From Dasypus novemcinctus (Eukaryota > Chordata > Mammalia > Cingulata > Dasypodidae): a DNA stretch of 64,000 nucleotides. Made by a program: the position numbers and the translations under genes. The DNA is taken from contig NC_080678.1 in NCBI RefSeq assembly GCF_030445035.2, positions 114,244,599-114,308,598 of the forward strand, given 5' to 3'. This document shows, piece after piece, positions 21,305 through 31,809 of this stretch. Numbering within the stretch: position 1 is the stretch's first letter; each line of letters begins with the position of its first letter. The notes below the pieces were generated by a model. That model saw only the letters and a program-made list of their open reading frames with translations. It made no database searches and was not told the DNA's origin.

Positions 21305-21500
21305 TACTACTGTGATTGCTCCTTTTCCCAGGTGTTGTGCTAAGTACTTTGCATGAATTATCTCATTTAATTATCAAGCAGCCTGGTGAGGTAGGTACCG
21401 GCCCTTAAAGGATGAGCAGACTGAAGCTCGGAGAAGTCCAGTAATGTGCCCGCTGGCTGAGGTTTGAACCTGTGCCTCTCTGATTGCACTGCCTGTTCCC
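21305..21500 (-). repeat. MIR SINE fragment, minus strand
   Basis: It contains GTTGTGCTAAGTACTTTGCA, TTATCTCATTTAATTATCA, GTGAGGTAGGTACC and a tRNA-like TTTGAACCTGTG, the reverse-complement order of MIR. Confidence 0.75.
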
Positions 21501-21669
21501 TTCACCCCTGCAATATAACCCTTCTTCACTTGCCAGGGTGGACATTCAGGCCAGGGAGCCAGGCTTTGCGTGCCGGCGTTCTCACATTTAGCTCATCATC
21601 TCTAAGCTTGGCTTCTTCTGTTACAAAAGAGAATGATATAACACATCGGGTGACACCCTTGATAGTCGC

Positions 21670-21835
21670 TGTGGGCTCCCCTGGCCTGCAGAATGTGCAT
21701 CACTGGGAGCTTGCTTCGAATGCAGATTCTCAGGCCTGTGCCAGACCTACTGAACCAACACCTGCACTTTTAAAAGAAACCCAGGTAATTTGGATGCGCG
21801 TGAGCATGCGAGAATCCAATAGACTCATGCAGGGG
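21670..21835. repeat. MER5A-like hAT DNA-transposon fragment
   Basis: It contains CCTGGCCTGCAGAATGTGCA, CACTGGGAGCTTGCT, ATGCAGATTCTCAGGCC, CAGACCTACTGAACCA and CCAGGTAATTTGGATGCGC, in the order known for the MER5A group of non-autonomous Charlie elements. Confidence 0.7.
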
Positions 21836-21839
21836 TGCT

Positions 21840-23244
21840 GAGGAGCCGCGTCACTCGGGGAGACTCATTTCCCCTCTCTGAGCCTCAGTTTCCTCATTTG
21901 AGCAGCTCTGCCCTTCCCATAATGTAGGGTTCCATCCAGGGGGACGGTGCGTGTCATGCTGCAAGGTTGGTGTCTGCGGGCCGTGCTCAGTGAGAGCAGG
22001 AGCAGCGGCTCCGTTCCGGCTCACGGAGATCTTGCTCGGGTGTGCCAGCTCCCATGGGAGCTCTACCACTGGGTCCCATGGTCTGAGCATTTGGCTGCAG
22101 AACCTAACTCAGAAAACAAAATGAAAAAAGGATCTTAGGTGGCAGACTATTTGCACAGAACCAGATAAATCCATGAGCATTTCATTGAAACCACAGGGTG
22201 GCAGTGCCAAGATGTTTCTAGGGAGTTGGGGATGATGAATGTAAATTAATTATACCTGACTTACCTGCCCCTGCCGAGGTGCCGTGGGTAAAAGACCATG
22301 AATATTGCTTTTACAGCCTGATTTCAGGGAGTGTAAAATATTTATAAAGATTTCACAGGCTCACTTGGGCAATTAGTCCTTCTAAGCCTATTTTGCTCAT
22401 AATATACTGTTTTCCCAAGCAGCAGATTTTACCACCATGAGACTTCAGGAATCTAACATTTGCATCACAAAGGACTATTTTAGACCATTTTTCCTGGGTT
22501 TTAAAAGATTTCTTCATATTAGAAACTCTCTGTAGGCACCACTTTCAATGATTGCATCCAGCCGAGCACTGGTCACCTCCGTCTCGTGGCCCCATGCTGT
22601 CCTCAGGCTCAGTGTGGCCACACAACCTGCTCCAACCACCTCCCTCCACCAGGATGGCCTTGTTCGAATGGGACCCCCCACCACCCTGTAGGAAATGGGG
22701 AGGGTCTGGACCTGTGCCCTCTCCTCCCAGCCCACCTCCCCAGGTCTTCCCTAGTGGGCATGGCCCCTGCAGTCCATCCTTGCCCCAGTCTTCAGAGTGG
22801 CCTTGGAAAAGACCAGTCCGGTAGTGTCGTTCCCCTGCTGAATGTCTGTCGGTGGCTCTCGGTTGTCTGCAGAGACCAGCCCACGCCTCTGGAAGACTCC
22901 TCGCCGTCCGGCCCCAGCCCTGACTTACGTCTTCCCCTGACCCCTCTCTCTGCTCTCTGTCTGCACCACAGCCGGCCTGCAGGCTGCTGACCCCACGTGG
23001 ACATCTCAGGTTCTGCGCCTTGGTGCTCAGAGGTGCCTCTGCCTGCAGCATGGGTCCTGCCTTCTTCCAGGCTCAGACCTCCAAGAGCAGCCCGACACCT
23101 CAAGACCAAGTTCAAGGGCAGCCTCCCACTGGAAGCCCTCCCTGATTGACTGTCCTACACTCCCTTGCCAGCCGGAGCCAACCACTCCCTTGTTTGGGTA
23201 GACCTGCGGTAGCCTGCCGTTTGCATGGGTCGATACATCTAACT
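21840..23244 (+). other. FRMPD2 intron, no gene recognised
   Basis: GC-rich in 22550-23150, with several open frames on both strands. None has splice sites or a recognisable domain. Confidence 0.45.
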
Positions 23245-23370
23245 TCAGTCCACAGCAGACCGGGAGTCCCTTGAAGACAGGGCCACCTCCTGCTGCCTTT
23301 ACAGCCCAGCAGGGAGCAGGCATGTGTCAAATGGGAATGAATGAATGAATGAATGAATGAATGAATGATT
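23245..23370 (+). repeat. L2-like 3' end with (GAAT)n run
   Basis: GGGAGTCCCTTGAAGACAGG through GCAGGCATGTGTC is typical of the L2 LINE 3' end. It passes into about eight copies of GAAT at 23334-23367. Confidence 0.65.
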
Positions 23371-23459
23371 TGTGTGGGAATTCAACATGTGCTTAACCAT
23401 TCCTTGTTTTTAGATATTTCATTTACTTTTGGTTTTGCAATATTGTCAGTGTACTGAGA

Positions 23460-23800
23460 TACACTTCCTTGGAAAAGAGGTTTTTCTATGCCTTATATTG
23501 TTTCTTTAAGCTTGAGCTCAGAAGTGTCATTATCAGGTACAAGAGCATGGAAATTTTCAAGAGCCCTAATTTCCTGAGTGCCATTCCCATGCCTAGTATC
23601 CTCGAGCCTGCTTCCTTGCATCCTTGCTGGAAAAGATATTACCATGTTTATCTTTGTTCATTTGATGGGTGAAAACGGTTTGCTACTGTGGCTTTATTTT
23701 GCATCTCTGATGGTTGAGTAGTTGAACATTTTCTAAATGGTTTCTTAGCCATTCTTCTGTGAGTTGTCTCAACAAGCATATTACTTTATAGCTCTGTTTG
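23460..23800. repeat. Old L1-derived fragment
   Basis: The phrases TTTTGCATCTCTGATGGTTG, GAACATTTTCTAAATGG and CCATTCTTCTGTGAGTTG match the usual text of old L1 3' regions. Strongly diverged, so orientation is not assigned. Confidence 0.55.
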
Positions 23801-24829
23801 GATTCCTGGGGAGAGAGAAAAACCACCGAGCTTTGACAAGGGTGTAATTTCTGGAATAAATTAGGCAGGTTCTGTCCCTGGGCAGAGCAGGTCCTGTCGG
23901 TCTTTCTCGGTCCTTTTGGGGGGGCGTCCCTTAAGCCCCTCCCGTGAGTCGAGTGGCTGCAGCACGCTGTGGGCTCAGGGGGCTGCCCGGGGTCTCTGCC
24001 TCCCATCCCCTCAGCCCCTGTGACTCCCACACCTTGAAAAGCTGGGACTCACCTGGACTTTGGTCCTCACAGTCCAGGCTGAGCTAGACACTCGGGGGCT
24101 GCTTCCGGGGTGCCATGTCTCAGCCACAAGTCCCCCGTGGTCTGTGAACAGATAATGCCCACTCCCTTCGGCTGGGTGGCAGCTTTGGGGTGTCCTTGAT
24201 GACCCATCTTTCCACTCCTGAAGGGATTCTCAAGCTCTCCTTTACTTGTTTCTCTGCTCTCGTACCTGCCAGCTGAGCCTGCTCTGACTGCCCACCCAAC
24301 CGATGCCCACCGGAGGCCTGACAGCACCAGCAGCCCCTGGCCCACCCCTCGCCCCTCAGCTCTTACAGAGCCCTGCTTGGGGCAGAGGAGGTGATGTTGA
24401 AGGCAGGACCCCAGCACACTCATGTCCTCCCCCGCCCCAGTCTCCATCCTGACCCCCGGGCTTCTGCCTCAGTCTCCTGATTGCTCTCCTGGTTGGGGAC
24501 AGAGCCTCCCTCTCCCTCCTCCATGACCTCAGGGAATGCCCCTCCCCTAGGGACAGCCCCTTCTTCTTGTACCCCCAACCTCTAGGCAAAGCCTCACCCC
24601 ATCCAGCCAAATCTCCGAGCTGAGCCCCGGCACCATCATCTCTGCCCAGAGCACCCCACAGTGGCCCTGCGGCTATCACTGTCCCCCACGTCTGAGCTTC
24701 AGGTCCCATCCTTCTGTCCCTCTGGGCCCAGGCCACCTGCACTTGCCTCCAACTGACCCATTGTGCTACTGGCATGGTCTTCGTGTCCTCAGCTCCTCTG
24801 TGGAGTCAGCAGGCCTGGGCGTGACTCCT
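23801..24829 (+). other. FRMPD2 intron, no gene recognised
   Basis: C/T-rich sequence without splice-flanked coding signal. Confidence 0.45.
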
Positions 24830-25258
24830 GGATCACCACTCACTAGCTGTTTGGGGGATTTATTAGCTGACAGTTCTGAGGCTGTGAAAACACCTACAAA
24901 AAGGCCCCATCGGGCGATGCTCTCTTCCTAAAGACCAGCTGCTCCTGGGCTCCTCTGCCACGTGGCCAGGCACATGGTGGCGTCTGCTGAGCTCTCCCTT
25001 CCCTTCCAGCTTCGTTGCTCCAGCTCCTCACGCTCGTGGCTTTCTCTCTCTGTTCCTGTGGCTAATTCCTCGTGTTTCTCTCTCTTCATCCTGTTCATAA
25101 AGGACTCCAGGAAGAGGATTAAGACCCACCCTGGGTCATGCTGTACTGAGGCAACCTAATCAAAAGAAGTTCCCCCCACCATAGGCGCACGCCCCAGGAA
25201 TGGATGAGCTTTAAGAACATAATTTTCTGGGGACCAAAAAAAGCCTCAAACTAGCACA
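24830..25258 (+). repeat. Interspersed repeat, family Y (copy 2)
   Basis: Shares CAGTTCTGAGGCTG, the ATAAAGGACTCCAGGAAGAG block, GGATTAAGACCCACCCTGG and GAGGCAACCTAATCAAAAG with copies at 48640 and 52455. Confidence 0.75.
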
Positions 25259-25267
25259 CCAGCCTTG

Positions 25268-25390
25268 GATCCTTGAGTGAGCTATTCACGTGCTGTTAGC
25301 CTCATGTTTGCACATCTGTAAAATGGGCAGATTATTCCCTAGCTATGGAGGGGTCACATGAGGATTAAATGAATCAAAGCAGATAACCGC
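25268..25390 (+). repeat. MIR SINE fragment
   Basis: GCACATCTGTAAAATGGGCAG and CACATGAGGATTAAATGAA are the conserved MIR core and tail. Confidence 0.7.
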
Positions 25391-25489
25391 CCAGACTTGC
25401 GCTTCTGTGCCTTGCTGCTTACCCACCCTACCTGAGTCACAATCCCCTAAGACCTTGTGCATGCAGAAAGCTCACAAGAAGTGCTTTTT

Positions 25490-25919
25490 TATTTATTTAT
25501 CTATTTATTTTTAAATACTTTTTAAAAATTTATTTCTGTCCCCTTCCATGCCTGCCCCCCCCCACCACCAGTTGTCTGCTCTCTGTGGCCATTTGCTTTG
25601 TGTTCTTCTGTGTCCGTTTGTGTCAGCGGCACCCGGAATCTGTGTCTCATTTTGTTGCATCATCTTGCCCCATCAGCTCTCCATGTGTGAAGCACCACAA
25701 CTGGGCAGGCTGTGCTTTTTTTGTGCTGGGTGGTTCTCCTTACGGGGTGCACTCCTTGTGCATGGGGCTCCCCTACATATGCATGGCAGGGCACTCCTTG
25801 TGCGCATCAGCATTGTGCATGGGCCAGCTCATCACACAGGTCAGGAGGCCCTGGGTTTGAACCCTGCACCTCCCATGTGGTAGGTGGATGCCCTATCTGT
25901 TGAGCCAAATCTCCTTTCC
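25490..25919 (-). mobile_element. DAS-type tRNA-derived SINE, minus strand
   Basis: On the + strand it starts with a T/A-rich tail and ends in the complemented tRNA head (GGGTTTGAACCCTGCACC). The body has GGGGTGCACTCCTTGTG. A 13-bp duplication AGAAGTGCTTTTT flanks it at 25477-25489 and 25920-25932. Confidence 0.94.
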
Positions 25920-26039
25920 AGAAGTGCTTTTTAAAGGCTAGAGTTTTCAGTGGGCAAGCCCTGGCAACCAACTGGACACCACTGGAGGGAAGAGACGTTT
26001 CTGTGTGAGGGGTTAATGCCCACAGAAGTCCTTGCAGTG

Positions 26040-26235
26040 TAGATGCTGCAGTGTGTTTGATGCACACAACTGCACACACATCCATGTGTACACGTACACA
26101 CAAAAGTATATGCATATACACATGCATATATGTGCACACATGTGTGCATACATTCTCACACGTGCACCACACACACGCATTCACACACATGTTCATGTAT
26201 ATACACACATGCTCACACACACACTTGCACACTCT
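26040..26235. repeat. CA/TG-rich interrupted microsatellite
   Basis: About 195 bp of alternating CACA, TGTG and CATATA blocks with interruptions. Frames on both strands are low-complexity and not genes. Confidence 0.9.
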
Positions 26236-27086
26236 GAAAACTGGAGCTACCTAAGCGCCTTGTGCTCAAACATTCCTTCCTGCTCTGTCTCAGCAGGGAG
26301 CAGATGGTCGAACCATAATCATCGTTTTTCTTTTTAGAAGAACAAACTTGGCTTGGTGTGAAGTCTGGTTATTTTAAGGGTTCTATCAATCAAATCCCAA
26401 TTTCTCCTTCATGTTAATCATGTGAAGAGTGAATCGCAAGAGTCCCCTGCATCTATCGTACTGAGTTGAGGAATTCACCGGGGTCATTGGTTAACCTTTA
26501 GGCATGGAGGGACAAAGGGCAAACGTGTCCAAGCTGGGAGACCTGACACATCTCGCAGGTATTTGTATTTGAAAAAATGGGAATCCCAGCTTAAATGTCA
26601 TTGCCAGGGCAACCAATGGGCCCACTGAGCCGTGTAGCTATCAAGGATTATGTCCCAGAGGACAGAGCCTCATCTCAGGAGCCCAAGTGGTTTGAAACCT
26701 CATTTGTCACCCAGAGAAGTGTTTGCAAGGATGGTTTTGTAAAGGCGAGGAGCAGAAGGGGTGGCCGCAGTTCATTTCCATGCAGGCGTCCGCGGGGAGC
26801 TGAGGGATCCTCACTCCCATGAGGGCTTCGGGTAGCCCCGCGCGTCCAGTCCCGCAGCTCCTGGGGAGGACGGCCATGTGCCTCTGCCTTCTCTCCCTGA
26901 GATCTCTGTACTGGCACGTGCTAGTTAGGAGGACGGGCATTCTCGGGGCCAATCAGAAGAGTCCCATGAGCTAGTGGGAAGGGAAGGGGGAGCGGAGCGG
27001 GGCGTGAGTGGGCTGTCACTGTCCCCGCACAGCAGAAGCAGACCTCCCCCATGTGTGTTTGTTTGCTTTTCCCTCCCCCAATCCAG
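26236..27086 (+). other. FRMPD2 intron
   Basis: No repeat or exon firmly recognised. The end (27055-27086) is a pyrimidine-rich tract with CCCCAATCCAG, a good splice acceptor for the candidate exon that follows. Confidence 0.5.
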
Positions 27087-27285
27087 ACCTCAGCAAGTCT
27101 GTGCAAATGGCCAGCGAGAATGCTGCCCCCCTGGGGGGGCCCATGCCTGCCAGTTGGATTCAGAGACTCTTGAGCTCAGGAAATGCGCTGTTTGCACGTG
27201 GGCTCGAAGATGCCGAGGGAGGCCGGCCCTGCACATCCCTGGACGCCTTCAACCTGGACAGTGGTGGGGAGGGAGTCAGAGGCAG
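27087..27285 (+). CDS. FRMPD2: Candidate FRMPD2 exon between FERM and PDZ1
   Basis: A strong acceptor (CCCCAATCCAG) and donor (GGCAG|GTGGGT) bound a 199-base open block. Its translation includes SKSVQMASENAAPLGG, PASWIQRLLSSGNALFARG and TSLDAFNLDSGGEGVRG, a low-complexity Ser/Gly/Asp linker. Position and character suit the region between the FERM domain and PDZ1, but I recognise no domain. Other evidence is only splice sites and the open frame. An endogenous retroviral LTR starts 26 bp after the donor. Chance exon-like sequence is the main alternative. Confidence 0.5.
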
Positions 27286-27311
27286 GTGGGTTTGTGCCTC
27301 TGTTGCCTGGG

Positions 27312-28198
27312 TGCGGTCACCCCTCGGGCTGAAGTGTGGTTTGCTGGCCTGGCGGGGGAGCGGCCGTGGCAGGCCAAGCCGCTGCCCCCATAATAGGGTG
27401 GCTGGTCGGACTCACCGCCACCCCTGAAGGGAGCTCGGCATGGGCGCAGAGTGCCCTCGGGTCTCCCCTTCTCGGCAGCCATGCTTCCGCGGCCGCCCCT
27501 CCTCCCGGATGGCGCCACACAATGCCTGTGGGGCGGCACCCTTCTTCTTCTTTCTCCCTGCGCAGGTGCAGGGCGGAAAAATCCAGTCTGCCCTTTTCCC
27601 TCCCCCGACAGCAGCAACAGCCAGGCGTGGGCGGAAAAATCCAGTCTGCCCTCTTCCCTTCCCCCGACAGCCGCAACAGCCAGGTGTGGGCGGGAAACTC
27701 CAGTCTGCCCTCCACCCCAGCAACAGTAGCCACCAATCCCTAAACCCTGCCCCTTCCCCCAGCAACAGCGACGGCCAATCGCTAACCACCACCCCTCCCC
27801 CGTCCAGTACTGCCCACTGACCTTTCTCCGGCAACCAATCAGAACAGGGCGTGGCTTCGACCAATCAGCCTTCCCCAGCCCCTATAAAACTGTTTCCTCT
27901 CCCTCAATAAAGTTGGACTTGCGTGTTTACCTTGTCTCCGCGGTAGTTCTTTTGCCATGCGCCCTCCAGTCCTGAGAGCCCCCGACAAGGGCCTGGCCTC
28001 CCTTGTCCCCAGTTCGTCACCTGCTTCTCCGGGCGACCCCTTTGTCGCCGGCTTTGCTGGGCGACCCCGTCAGCCGAACCGCGCAACCCCTGTGAGACCG
28101 ACCCCTCGTCTGCTGCCGGACCGACCCCTCGTCCCAAGTGGGACCAACCCCTCGTCCGCAGCCAGACCCCACCTCTACTGACCGAGCAAGCCGTCGCA
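27312..28198 (+). mobile_element. Solo LTR of an endogenous retrovirus, 887 bp, 6-bp duplication
   Basis: It starts TGCGGTCACCCC and ends AGCCGTCGCA, with short inverted ends TGCG/CGCA. The 6-bp duplication CCTGGG lies at 27306-27311 and 28199-28204. U3 holds three ~58-bp units (GGGCGGAAAAATCCAGTCTG type, about 27570-27720) and several CCAAT boxes (CAACCAATCAGAAC, GACCAATCAGCC). A TATA-like CCTATAAAACTG at about 27880 is followed by CAATAAAG near 27905. U5 is long and carries GACCGACCCCTCGTC repeats. A 6-bp duplication is usual for class II (betaretrovirus-like) elements. No internal genes remain. Confidence 0.9.
27830..27912 (+). promoter_or_regulatory. LTR core promoter and poly-A signal
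   Basis: Two CCAAT boxes, a TATA-like TATAAAA and an AATAAA stand in the standard U3/R order within about 80 bp. The arrangement is intact, so the LTR could still start transcripts in the FRMPD2 sense direction. Activity is not shown. Confidence 0.7.
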
Positions 28199-28204
28199 CC
28201 TGGG

Positions 28205-29025
28205 CCCCAAGCGCCCATGTGTTTGGCATGCTGGGGTGATCAGCACCTGAAGGAATTGTTTAAAGGGGGTCTGATGTCTAGGGAAGGTATAAATCACTGG
28301 GGTAGCCAACTGTCAACTCACTCTGCAGAGCTTTAGTGAAGGCTGGGAGTTGTTTTATGCTCAACACAAACAAGCACTGCATCCCATCACCCCTACTACC
28401 TTACCCCTATCTTTTGGTGAAAAAAGAACTAGGTGGTGCTATGCAATAGAAGAGGAAGAAACGAATGAGTTGCATTAAGTCTTTTTGGTCTTATCATGAG
28501 CTGGGTATGGTTCTAGTCACTTCTGTACACCACCTACTAATTGGACCCTAGGATCCCTGTGAATCTGCTTCTGTTGTATTAACCACTGCATGGAGGAGGA
28601 AACTGAGGGGTTGGGATTTGAACCCATGCAGTGAACTCCAGACCCTGTGTCCCAAATATTTGCACTATGCTATCTCACCTATCAGCGTACTACTTGTTAT
28701 TGAATTTATACAAGAAAATAATGAGCTCATAAACACAACTTTACACTATAACATGATGATCTGTAATGTTAAAAAAGAGCCTAGAGCCCTACAAGTTATA
28801 TAGGTAGTCTGGATTCACAGGCAGCAGGTGACCAATGAAGACGGCTCTCTGAACCATTTCTTCAGGAAAAGTTCTGCATCTGTTTTGGCAATAGGGCTTG
28901 GGTGATTCAGTTGACCCTCAATGCACAGATATCTTAAAGTTATTCTTGGAAAATTATGGCCTAAATTCTATAGGTGCAAATATGCATTGCTACTGGCTGC
29001 AAATGAAATCACTAATAATGAGACA
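28205..29025 (+). other. FRMPD2 intron with MIR fragment
   Basis: Around 28560-28680, GGAAACTGAGGGGTTGGGA and TTTGAACCCATGCAGTG match MIR in reverse order. The rest is unassigned. Confidence 0.5.
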
Positions 29026-29029
29026 AAAC

Positions 29030-29245
29030 TGTTGGAGTCTCTAATGCTGAGTAACAAACTAGCCTCAAACAAGCGGCTTAAATGACAACCATTTAGTTAC
29101 TCTGATCATGCTTTTGTGGCTCAGAAATTTGGGCAGGGCTTAACCAAATGGTTCTTCTGCTTCCTGTGGTATAGATGGAGGACTCTTGACACTGTGCAGG
29201 AGGCAGCTGGATTCTTCTGGAGTGTTCTACATGGCTGTCCTCACA
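29030..29245 (+). repeat. Ancient interspersed repeat (family not named)
   Basis: GAGTAACAAACTAGCCTCAAA, TTGTGGCTCAGAAATTTGGG and GGGCTTAACCAAATGGTTCT are a text seen widely in mammalian genomes as an old dispersed repeat. Confidence 0.5.
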
Positions 29246-31507
29246 AGCCTGGCTCCTTGGTGGGGATGGGGCTGGGGGTGAGCTCAGCTGGGAAGTAAGA
29301 CCCTAGAGCTGTCCTTCCCAATGGACTCCTGATAGCCGGAGCTGATCTTCTCACCTGCCAGAGGACGGGGCCTGGGCGGCCTTCCCCAGGCCTCCATCTG
29401 AAATGCCAAGAGCATCTCCTCCCTTGCCTTACCTGGCCTTGTCTCATCTTGCCTCTCCTTGTCTTGTTGGGTTGCTTTCTGCAGCCCCTCCACTGGCCGG
29501 GGACAGCTTCAGAGCACCTGTTCAATCCAGAAGCCAAGGACTTCCACCCCTCTCTGTGGGCCGCCAGCTCTGAACGTGTGCACTGATACCGACCAGGCCG
29601 CAGGATCCATTTGGGGTAAAGGAAACCTTACTCCCGAGGCTTGCTTTAAATCCCTCACTGCCATTTCAGGCTGCTTCCCAAATAATGTCCATAATCTTTC
29701 TTTTTTTTTTTTTTTTAAATTATTTTCAAAGCGACTTAGAGTTGGGAAGTGCTCTCACAGTCAACGTCTGCCTTTGGCTTGGCAAGTGGCTCTGAGATGT
29801 GTTAGAGCTTTGGCTGAGAGAACCCCAGTGCTCTGGCCCCTGAAGGAGGAGGGGCGAGGGGGTAGGGGCATGAGTAGGAAAGCGTGGCATCCCTTAGGGC
29901 TGCGGCTCCTCCTGCAGACCCAAGGGGCTGGGGTTGGACTCTTCTCCACCAGGGTTCACCAGCAAACATGTGGAGTAGACAACCGTCCCTGTCTCCGACA
30001 TCCTCCGGCAAGTTTCCAATGAAGGGCAAGGACAAAGACACTCCTTAAGGAGAAGAACTATTTATATGTAGGTTGGATCTGGCAGGCCACCGGGCACCTC
30101 TTAATCATGAACTGCCTCTGAGCATCCACCGTGGCACCTGGAGGAAGGAGAGGTGCAGAAAGCTCCGCTGTGAGGGAACCCCCTGGGCATTTCTCCATGT
30201 GCTCTGTCAGCACAGGCATGCCAACTCCCTGCCTCAGCCTGCCTGCCACTCCCCAAGGACTCCTCTGAGGGGGAAGTGCTCCAGGGTGCCCTGGCTGGCT
30301 GCTGGCTGGTGTCACCCCCGATTAGTAGAAGTGAAGGAGGGAAGGCTTTGCTGTCCATCCTGAGCTCCCCATTTGATTTTCACTGGCAGACAGGCACCTC
30401 TCTGCTCACCTTCTGTGGTTGGTCCAAGTCCAATGCAGAAAACAAAAGCTATAGTAAGTCAGGAAACCACCCTTTCCAGGCCAGCACCCCTGGAGAGCCC
30501 ACCCTGCTCCAACCTCTGCTCTTAGACCCCGAAGTCCCTCACACTGATCCAGTAAGGCTAGCCAGAACTGTGTGTTCAATGATCTGTTCCCAGCACTGTC
30601 AGGAGACTAAATTTAAACTCAGTTTGCTCTCAGAGTTTGTTTTCACTTTGTCAAGTACCATTCTCTCTTTTTGTATTAGGTCCCAAATAATTTTGGGGAA
30701 AGCACATGTATTGCTTTGATTCCATCTCTAGGCTCACAAAACAACAGGACAAAGAGCTTTCCAGCAGAACTGGATCAGGAAATCATTTGCATGACACTGA
30801 AGCATGACCCATGCTGTGGCTTTGGTAAGCAGCTCCCGGCTGCCCTTGGGTGAGGTTCCATCTGTACACCTGGGCAGGGCGGGCACTTGTCCCTTTTGAC
30901 TTTCTATTCTACCTTCCTGTCCTTCCTCTCCCAGTTTGCCTTCTTCAGGGGTCACTTCTGCTTTTCCTCCCTTTCAGTTTCCCCCAAGATCAATGAGATT
31001 TTAAGGTTAAAGTTTGCCTTTCAGCCTCCATAAGCCTTTGGGTGCATATCTTGAGAATCTAAGTGCAAGATTGGCAAAGGCTTTCTTTCCCCCTAATGCC
31101 TTTTAACAGCCTTTCTATAGTATAGTTAGCTTCTTAGGGATAGAGAAGAATAACCAATCTTCTCATCTCTTGTTACCACCTTTGAAGATCTTTAAAACCA
31201 CACAAAAAATGAGAAACTGAGACAAGGTGCTGGGTTGAAAAATCAACTCTTTCTAGTTTCTGATGAGCTCCTGGAGCAGAATTGAGCACACCTGGGTGAG
31301 TCGCCTTCCTAGCTTTGGCTGTGCTTGCCCTCATGGTTGCTTATCTAGTTTTCTCCATGTGTTGGGGCAGAGGAAAAAGAGCTTCTTGAGAATTAGACAC
31401 GTGTGTGCAAATATCAGCTATGGCACTTACTGGCTGATGACCCAACATCTCCGAGCTACCAAATTATTACATATCCTCTTAACAAGAAACACTGTCTTGG
31501 ATTATAG
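29246..31507 (+). other. FRMPD2 intron; first PDZ1 exon not found
   Basis: An exon with the carboxylate-binding loop strand of PDZ1 should precede 31508. No block with that pattern and splice sites was seen. A T-rich run lies at 29699-29717. No repeat was named here. Confidence 0.45.
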
Positions 31508-31614
31508 TTTTGTCATGAATGAAGGAGAAGATGTGAGCACAGTGAACTCTGGAATCTTCATCTCTTCTATTATACCTGGTGAACTAGCAGAAAGAGCTGG
31601 AAAGATGAAACCAG
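31508..31614 (+). CDS. FRMPD2: FRMPD2 exon, PDZ1 middle strands
   Basis: The acceptor is GGATTATAG at 31507 and the donor CCAG|GTATAT at 31615. The open translation reads FVMNEGEDVSTVNSGIFISS then IIPGELAERAGKMKPG: the beta-2/beta-3 region and the alpha-1 turn of a PDZ domain. It is close in wording to FRMPD2 PDZ1. The exon ends one base into a Gly codon and joins in phase to 31693 across a 78-bp intron. No lesion is visible here. The upstream GLGF-like strand would be on an unseen exon. Confidence 0.9.
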
Positions 31615-31692
31615 GTATATCTGCTTCGTACACAGCCAGGGATGCTGCTTTAAGGAACTGCCCTTTCTTATTGAGATGCCTTCTTCTTCCAG

Positions 31693-31809
31693 GAGGGCAG
31701 ATAGTGGCCTTGAATCACATCGGCCTGGAGGGCTTCGCATTCAACATAGCTGTTAGAATGGTCCAGAACTCTCCGGGCAACCTAGAATTAATGGTTTCTC
31801 AGCCGAAAG
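31693..31809 (+). CDS. FRMPD2: FRMPD2 exon, PDZ1 C-terminal half
   Basis: The acceptor is CTTCTTCCAG and the donor CCGAAAG|GTACAT. The open translation GGQIVALNHIGLEGFAFNIA then VRMVQNSPGNLELMVSQPK covers the PDZ beta-4, alpha-2 helix and beta-5. The position that precedes the helix (GFAF) and the helix itself are intact. The phase continues from 31614 and ends one base into a Gly codon, matching the exon at 35440. Confidence 0.92.

Noticed and set aside
22545..23330. Overlapping frames of 90-168 codons on both strands
   Set aside because: Biased composition with no splice sites, no domain and no conserved wording.
27336..27820. Open frames of 92-150 codons on both strands
   Set aside because: They lie fully inside the solo LTR and reflect its GC-rich tandem units.
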